A DNA stretch of 8,533 nt from Halobacteriales archaeon. GTDB lineage: Archaea; Thermoplasmatota; E2; JACPAO01; JAHFTW01. The notes beneath the pieces were generated by a model that saw nothing but the letters and a program-made list of their open reading frames with translations, was not told the origin of the DNA and did no database searches. The DNA is taken from assembly GCA_020201445.1 (NCBI GenBank), contig JAIVGU010000018.1, forward strand, positions 1-8,533, in the 5' to 3' direction. The position numbers and the translations under genes were made by a program. This document shows positions 4,965 through 8,533 of this stretch, one piece after another; within the stretch, counting starts at the first letter, position 1; each line of letters begins with the position of its first letter.

Positions 4965-5028
4965 AAACCGCGGAGGCCGCGGAGTTCGCGGAGACCATCG
5001 CTTCCGCGGGTCCGCGACCTCCGCGGTC
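4965..5028. repeat. Intergenic palindromic repeat, CGCGGAG-word family (copy 3)
   Basis: The left arm (4965-4994) holds three CGCGGA words: aaccgcggaggccgcgga, then ttcgcggaga. The right arm (5003-5028) is its inverted partner, tccgcgggtccgcgacc then tccgcggtc. They form an imperfect stem of about 24 bp, with one mismatch region and a one-base bulge, closed by an 8-base loop. It fills the gap between the DUF1405 stop and the rsmA promoter. Confidence 0.8.
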
Positions 5029-5030
5029 CG

Positions 5031-5039
5031 GCGTTAGGC
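5031..5039 (+). promoter_or_regulatory. TATA-like box of rsmA
   Basis: gcgttaggc is centred about 24 bases before the GTG at 5058 and resembles the cgcttaggc box of tRNA-Leu. It abuts the end of the palindromic repeat. A second AT patch, gcttta at 5044-5049, is too close to the start for a leaderless transcript. Confidence 0.4.
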
Positions 5040-5057
5040 GGTGGCTTTACGCGTAGC

Positions 5058-5870
5058 GTGGCTCCCCGTCCTGTGCGGCGCACCGACCCCGAGACCCGCA
5101 GCAAGGGCGCCCACTTCCTCACCTCGAAGGCTGCCCTGGACCGCGTCGTCGCGGCGGCCGGGCTCAAGGCCGGCGAGTCGGTGCTGGATGTGGGCGCGGG
5201 CGGTGGCTCCATCACGCGGCGCGTCGCGGCGGCCGTGCAGCCTGGCGGCACCGTCTTGGCGGTCGAGCGGGAGCACGACCTGGTGGAGGCGCTGCGCCAG
5301 ATGGAGTGGCCCGGCACCGCCGTCGTGCAGGGCGACGCGCTGCGGGTCAAGCTGCCGGGGCGCATCGACGCCGTGGTCGCCAACCCGCCCTACCGCATCC
5401 TGCCCGCGCTGCTGCGGCGGCTGCTGGAGCACGGCTTCGGGCGCGCCGTCCTGGTGATGCCGGACGAGCTGGCGCAGCGGCTGACGGCGGAGCCCGGCGG
5501 CGACGCCTACGGCAAGCTGACCATCCAGATGGGCCTGCGCGCCAAGTCGAGGCTGCTGTTCCCGCTCAAACGCAGCGACTTCGACCCGCCGCCCAACGTC
5601 GCCTCCGTCGTGGTGCAGGTCACGCCCAAGGCGCCGCCGCCGCTGGACTGGGACCTGCTGGACACCGTGCTCGACGCCGCTTGGGAGGCCAAGCGCAAGA
5701 CGTTCCGCCACAGCCTCGCCTCGCTCGCCGCGGCGCTGCAGGTGCCGCCGCAGGTCGTCACGCAGGCGCTGGAGGAGAGCGCGACCCGCGACCGCACCGC
5801 CGTGGAGGCCGCGCCGTGGGAGTGCGCCAAGCTGACTCTGGCGCTGGCCCGGCTGCGCACGCCCACCTGA
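5058..5870 (+). CDS. rsmA: 16S rRNA dimethyladenosine transferase (RsmA/KsgA/Dim1 family)
   Basis: 270 residues, the usual family length. The enzyme uses SAM to dimethylate two adjacent adenines near the 3' end of 16S rRNA during small-subunit maturation. Visible motifs are HFLTS (19-23), SAM-binding LDVGAGGGS (43-51), acidic Glu70 (AVERE), GDAL (92-95) and the catalytic motif NPPY (109-112). YGKLTIQ (151-157), RSDFDPPPNVAS (172-183) and a C-terminal helical domain with KRKTFRHSL (212-220) follow. GTG 5058 is chosen because the HFL motif lies about 20 residues in, as expected, and a TATA-like box precedes it. Two departures stand out: the Gln of the common GQ(N/H)FL motif is Ala18, and the common NLPY is NPPY. 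The rest of the family pattern is intact, so I keep the call, though a diverged paralogue is possible. Confidence 0.88.
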   Translation: MAPRPVRRTDPETRSKGAHFLTSKAALDRVVAAAGLKAGESVLDVGAGGGSITRRVAAAVQPGGTVLAVEREHDLVEALRQMEWPGTAVVQGDALRVKLPGRIDAVVANPPYRILPALLRRLLEHGFGRAVLVMPDELAQRLTAEPGGDAYGKLTIQMGLRAKSRLLFPLKRSDFDPPPNVASVVVQVTPKAPPPLDWDLLDTVLDAAWEAKRKTFRHSLASLAAALQVPPQVVTQALEESATRDRTAVEAAPWECAKLTLALARLRTPT

Positions 5871-6017
5871 ACCACGGATTGCATGGATGACACGGATTCG
5901 AACCTTCCGCGAAATCCGCGTCATCCGCGGTTTTCGTGGGGCCGAATCTGCACCAACCGAACCGCGGATTTCGCGGATGGCGCGGATTCGTTCCGTGGAA
6001 TCCGTGCAATCCGTGGC
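5869..6017. repeat. Large nested palindromic repeat, CGCGGAT-word family (copy 4)
   Basis: This is the most complete member. The outer arms aaccacggattgcatgga (5870-5887) and tccgtgcaatccgtggc (6001-6017) are near-perfect inverted repeats. Inner arms of three CGCGGAT words each lie at 5905-5936 and 5957-5990, with a perfect 10-bp core atccgcggtt / aaccgcggat (5923-5932 / 5960-5969). It spans the whole gap between the convergent rsmA and permease genes, overlapping the rsmA stop region. The 14-mer aaccacggattgca is shared with copy 1 at 96-109. Confidence 0.85.
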
Positions 6018-6024
6018 TTGGTCG

Positions 6025-7539
6025 TCACAGGCGCCGGTCGGGACCGAACATCGGCTCCGGCAGCGGCGTCCCGTGGAGCCTGGCCTCGCGCACCAGCCGC
6101 GCCCGGAAGAAGGCGTAGACCGGGATGCCCACCAGCACCACGAGCAGCCCGGCGAGGCGGCTGAAGTTGCTCGCCGAGAGGTCGGCCGCCTGCTGCCACG
6201 CGAGGTAGCCGACGAAGGCGAGGCTCACGGCGATGAACAGCAGCGGCACCGCGGGGTAGCCGGGCACCTTGTAGGGGCGCGGCATCTCGGGGTGGGTGCG
6301 GCGCAGCACCAGCAGGCCCACCGCAGCGAGGGCGTAGAACAGGAACGAGATGAACACCACGTTGTCGGTGAGCTGCTCGAAGTCGAAGAAGAACAGGAAG
6401 ACGACGCTGAGCGCAGCCTGGGCCCAGATGGCGCGGCTGGGGACGTGGTGGCGGTTCACCTGGTCGAAGAGGCGCGGGAACAGGCGGTCGCGCGCCATGG
6501 CGTAGTAGACGCGGGGCCCCGAGATGGTGATGCCGTTGAGGCTGCCGAAGACGGAGACCAGGATCATCGCGGCGACGATGCGCTGGCCGGCGTCGCCGAA
6601 CAGGATGCCCGCCGCGTCGGAGGCGACGGTCTTGGGCGACTGCGCGAAGCCGGCGAAGCCCAGGACGTTCATGTAGCCGAAGCTCACCAGAACGTAGAGG
6701 AGCATGATGGAGCCGAGGCCGATGAGCATGGCCTTGGGCAGGTTGCGGCCGGGGTCGCGCAGCTCCGAGCCGACGCGCACCACGTTGGTCCAGCCGTCGT
6801 AAGCGAAGAGGGCGGCCACCATGGCGAGGCCGAGGAACGCTCCGAGGTCGAAGCCGGTGTGCGTGACGGGGGGGCCCGTCGCCCCGCCGCCTGCGTGGTA
6901 GGTGTAGACCACGTCCTCGAACAGGCCGGCGTGGGGCGTGGCGGGGGTGCCGAAGAAGAACAGCGCCGCGCCCGCCAGCAGCACGATGAGGCTGTACTTG
7001 AGCAGCGTCAGCGCCTTCTGCACGTCGCCGCCGAAGCGGATGCCGAACCAGTTGAGGATGGCCAGGAACAGGATGAGGCACGCCGCCGTGAGCTTGATGC
7101 CGTCGATGCGCAGCCAGCCCCAGTCCACCAGGACGATGCGCGCGAAGCCGGCGGGCTTGAGGGCGTCGAGCTGCGCCGCGAAGACCACGGCGAGGGCGGC
7201 GGCGGAGCCGGCGAGGTTGATGGTGAACGCCGTCCACCCCGACAGGAACGCCGCCAGCGAGCCGAGGCCCTCCTTGAGGAAGACGTACTCGCCGCCCGCC
7301 TTGGGGAACAGCGCGCCCAGCTCGGCGTAGGTCAGGGCGCCCATCAGCGTCAGCGCGCCGCCCAGCACCCACACCGCCACGACCAGCCAGGGGCTGCCGG
7401 CGCCGGCGGCGACGCGGTTGACGCCGAGGAAGATGCCCGAGCCGATGACGATGCCGACAATCATCGACACCGCGCCCCAGAGGTTCAGCTCCCGGCGCAG
7501 CCCGTCCGACGGCGGGGAGGCAGCGTCGTCGTCGGGCAT
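6025..7539 (-). CDS. APC-superfamily amino acid permease
   Basis: 504 residues, a cytoplasmic-membrane transporter predicted to import or exchange amino acids; the substrate cannot be read from sequence. After a short acidic N-terminus (MPDDD) comes the broken first helix with IGSGIF (32-37), the APC substrate-binding signature. The conserved YAELGALFPKAGGEY (71-85) follows, then AYDGWTNV in the unwound sixth helix (246-253). GRNLPKAM (264-271), ISGPRVYYAMARD (339-351) and PRPYKVPGYP (420-429) are also typical. About 12 hydrophobic segments can be counted, with an additional pair near the C-terminus (about 430-447 and 462-478). A Gly/Thr/His-rich outer loop (about 198-228) separates helices five and six. 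The ATG at 7539 is supported by a TATA-like element 27 bases upstream. The upstream open frame runs through the divergent promoter and is not coding. The gene is convergent with rsmA and divergent from the IF-5A gene. Confidence 0.9.
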   Translation of the reverse strand: MPDDDAASPPSDGLRRELNLWGAVSMIVGIVIGSGIFLGVNRVAAGAGSPWLVVAVWVLGGALTLMGALTYAELGALFPKAGGEYVFLKEGLGSLAAFLSGWTAFTINLAGSAAALAVVFAAQLDALKPAGFARIVLVDWGWLRIDGIKLTAACLILFLAILNWFGIRFGGDVQKALTLLKYSLIVLLAGAALFFFGTPATPHAGLFEDVVYTYHAGGGATGPPVTHTGFDLGAFLGLAMVAALFAYDGWTNVVRVGSELRDPGRNLPKAMLIGLGSIMLLYVLVSFGYMNVLGFAGFAQSPKTVASDAAGILFGDAGQRIVAAMILVSVFGSLNGITISGPRVYYAMARDRLFPRLFDQVNRHHVPSRAIWAQAALSVVFLFFFDFEQLTDNVVFISFLFYALAAVGLLVLRRTHPEMPRPYKVPGYPAVPLLFIAVSLAFVGYLAWQQAADLSASNFSRLAGLLVVLVGIPVYAFFRARLVREARLHGTPLPEPMFGPDRRL

Positions 7540-7562
7540 GGGCAGGCACGATGCGCGGGGGG

Positions 7563-7580
7563 CGCATTTGACCGTTTCAG
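7563..7580 (-). promoter_or_regulatory. Promoter (BRE/TATA-like) of the permease gene
   Basis: On the minus strand ctgaaacggtcaaatgcg contains an A-rich element followed by tcaaatg centred about 27 bases before the ATG at 7539. The first part, gaaacggt, is also found in the divergent IF-5A promoter. Confidence 0.5.
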
Positions 7581-7599
7581 TCGCCGCCCCTCCCGCCGG

Positions 7600-7645
7600 A
7601 CCGCGAAGGGCGCGAACCCCTTGTTCGGAGATGTTTCCGCGGTTT
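7600..7645. repeat. Partial intergenic repeat, CGCGAAG/CGCGGT words (copy 5)
   Basis: accgcgaagggcgcgaa (7600-7616) has the same two-word form as copy 2, and ttccgcggttt (7635-7645) resembles the end of a CGCGGAT arm. Pairing between them is weak, so this looks like a decayed or composite member. It lies between the divergent permease and IF-5A promoters. Confidence 0.6.
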
Positions 7646-7688
7646 GGGCAAAGCGGTTCCGTCGCCGCGCCGGCCGGCCCCGCGGTCC

Positions 7689-7703
7689 CGAAACGGTTTA
7701 TCA
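7689..7703 (+). promoter_or_regulatory. Promoter (BRE/TATA-like) of the IF-5A gene
   Basis: cgaaacggtttatca combines an A-rich BRE-like part with ggtttatc, the same TATA-like box seen before tRNA-Asn. The predicted transcript start is near 7726, giving a leader of about 10 bases before the ATG at 7736. It is the most consensus-like promoter in the window, as expected for a highly expressed gene. Confidence 0.65.
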
Positions 7704-7735
7704 ACCCCTCTCCGTGCCCGTGCCCAGGTCGTGCC

Positions 7736-8119
7736 ATGAAGGAACAGGCGGAGATCCGTGAGCTGAAGGAAGGGCGCTTCGTCCTGATCGACGACGAGCC
7801 GTGCAAGATCGACTCCATCGAGAAGTCCAAGCCCGGCAAGCACGGCGCGGCCAAGGCCCGCATCGAGGCCCGCAGCATCTTCACCGGCGCCAAGCGCACC
7901 CTGCTCGGCACCGTCTCCGACAAGGTCTGGATCCCCATCGTCGACCGCCGCCAGGCGCAACTCCTCTCCTTCCACGGCGGCACCGCACAACTGATGGACA
8001 AGGAGTCCTTCGAGACCTTCGACATCCAGGTGCCCGAGGAGTTCGCCGAGGACCTGGTGGCCGGCAGCGACGTGAGCTACCTCACGGCGATGGACCGCCG
8101 CATGATCACCAAGATGTAA
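7736..8119 (+). CDS. eif5A: Translation initiation factor 5A (aIF-5A)
   Basis: 127 residues, close to the usual archaeal length. The factor binds the ribosomal E site and relieves stalled peptide-bond formation and assists termination, after a lysine is modified to hypusine or deoxyhypusine. The modified loop is KPGKHGAAK, with the target Lys35 in PGKHG. The N-terminal SH3-like beta barrel (about 1-68) is followed by the OB-fold domain (about 70-127), matching the family's two-domain plan. The ATG is placed directly before the first strand (IRELKEGRFVLID). The frame is open well upstream, but that part runs through the divergent promoter region and has no family similarity. No deoxyhypusine synthase gene lies in this window. 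The stop is followed by two hairpins and a T-rich terminator. Confidence 0.96.
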   Translation: MKEQAEIRELKEGRFVLIDDEPCKIDSIEKSKPGKHGAAKARIEARSIFTGAKRTLLGTVSDKVWIPIVDRRQAQLLSFHGGTAQLMDKESFETFDIQVPEEFAEDLVAGSDVSYLTAMDRRMITKM

Positions 8120-8177
8120 GGCGAGAGAGCCGAGCGTAGCGAGGGTCTCTCGCCGCCGCTCCGCGTCGGCCGGAGCG
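8120..8177 (+). other. Two tandem hairpins after the IF-5A gene
   Basis: The first begins at the base after the TAA: ggcgagagagcc (8120-8131) pairs with ggtctctcgcc (8144-8154), with one bulged base. It encloses the loop gagcgtagcgag (8132-8143), which resembles the loop in the hairpin after tRNA-Asn. The second is a perfect 7-bp stem, cgctccg (8157-8163) with cggagcg (8171-8177), and a 7-base loop. Confidence 0.75.
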
Positions 8178-8190
8178 AGGCCCGCCGGCA

Positions 8191-8226
8191 TCTTTTCCTT
8201 CCTTCCCTCTATTTTTGTTGGCTTCT
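8191..8226 (+). terminator. T-rich terminator of the IF-5A gene
   Basis: After the two hairpins the plus strand becomes pyrimidine-rich, with tcttttcc, ccttccctct and a run of five T (8212-8216). T tracts on the coding strand are the usual archaeal termination signal. No comparable tract is seen on the minus strand for the convergent rpiA gene. Confidence 0.65.
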
Positions 8227-8276
8227 TGTGGACGAGCGGAACCGAGTGGCAAAGGCTTCCTTGTTCAGTTCTGGCG

Positions 8277-8533
8277 TCAGCGCGCCAGCACGCGCACGCC
8301 ATCCTCCCCCGCGACGTAGGCCGCGTGGCACAACCCCAGGAAGAGGCCGCAAGTGACGACGCCGGGGAAGGTCTCCAGCGCGACCTCCAGCGCCTCCGGG
8401 TCGGCGATGGCATCCCACTTGGCATCCAGGAGGACGTTGCCGTTGTCGGTGACGACCGGCCGGCCGTCCTTCGTGCGCAGCGTGACCTTGGCGCCGAGCG
8501 ACTCCACGAACGCCTGCACAGGCGCCTTGGCGA
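8277..8533 (-). CDS. rpiA: Ribose-5-phosphate isomerase A, C-terminal part
   Basis: The last 85 or so codons of a gene that enters from beyond the right edge; the start is outside the window. RpiA interconverts ribose 5-phosphate and ribulose 5-phosphate in the pentose phosphate or ribulose monophosphate pathways. The visible part contains GAKVTLRTKDG, then VVTDNGNVLLDAKW, followed by FPGVVTCGLFLG and DGVRVL at the end, which matches the conserved end of the RpiA family in order and spacing. The catalytic Asp, Lys and Glu of the family lie further upstream and cannot be checked here. The apparent start at 8519 is an internal GTG valine: in-frame codons continue to the window edge. The gene is convergent with the IF-5A gene. 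Confidence 0.92.
   Translation of the reverse strand, partial: AKAPVQAFVESLGAKVTLRTKDGRPVVTDNGNVLLDAKWDAIADPEALEVALETFPGVVTCGLFLGLCHAAYVAGEDGVRVLAR

Noticed and set aside
7418..7735. N-terminal extension of IF-5A
   Set aside because: The upstream frame crosses the start of the permease gene, both promoters and a repeat. The IF-5A fold begins right after the ATG at 7736.
5887..7761. A long plus-strand open frame of about 620 codons opposite the permease
   Set aside because: It is a shadow of the permease gene: rich in Glu, Arg, His and Gly with no fold pattern. The minus-strand reading has all APC motifs and about 12 helices.

Overview
The window is a very GC-rich stretch of an archaeal chromosome. 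The archaeal call rests on an archaeal-type translation factor IF-5A with the hypusine-loop motif PGKHG, and on a 3-hydroxyacyl-CoA dehydrogenase/enoyl-CoA hydratase fusion in the archaeal domain order (dehydrogenase first). It also rests on two intronless tRNA genes without an encoded CCA, and on start codons with an AT-rich, TATA-like box about 27 bases upstream and no Shine-Dalgarno sequence. A high-GC euryarchaeal or Thermoplasmatota-like lineage fits best, but the sequence does not fix the lineage.

Layout from left to right: the last codons of a probable LVIVD-repeat protein (1-85); a repeat-filled gap; the fused HAD/ECH fatty-acid enzyme (285-2171), followed four bases later by a GNAT acetyltransferase (2176-2709), so these two look like an operon; a palindromic and 11-bp tandem repeat tract; a small two-helix membrane protein with a GTG start (2872-3156); two divergent tRNA genes, Leu(TAA) on the minus strand (3260-3341) and Asn(GTT) on the plus strand (3465-3537), each followed downstream by a copy of its own 3' end; SixA-like phosphatase (3651-4136, minus) divergent from a DUF1405 membrane protein (4244-4948, plus); RsmA/KsgA/Dim1 rRNA dimethyltransferase (5058-5870); a convergent APC-family amino acid permease (6025-7539, minus); aIF-5A (7736-8119), divergent from the permease; and the C-terminal part of ribose-5-phosphate isomerase A (8277-8533, minus), entering from the right.

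The coding content is mostly ordinary housekeeping and metabolism: translation (tRNAs, RsmA, IF-5A), beta-oxidation-type chemistry, pentose phosphate metabolism and amino acid uptake. I see no defence system, CRISPR array, transposase or integrase. The unusual part lies between the genes. Five of the gaps carry members of a degenerate palindromic repeat family built from short CGCGGAT, CGCGGAG or CGCGAAG words at about 9-10 base spacing. The two tRNA genes have 3'-end duplications with hairpins whose loops carry a GAGCGYAGCGAG motif, and that motif recurs in the hairpin after the IF-5A gene.
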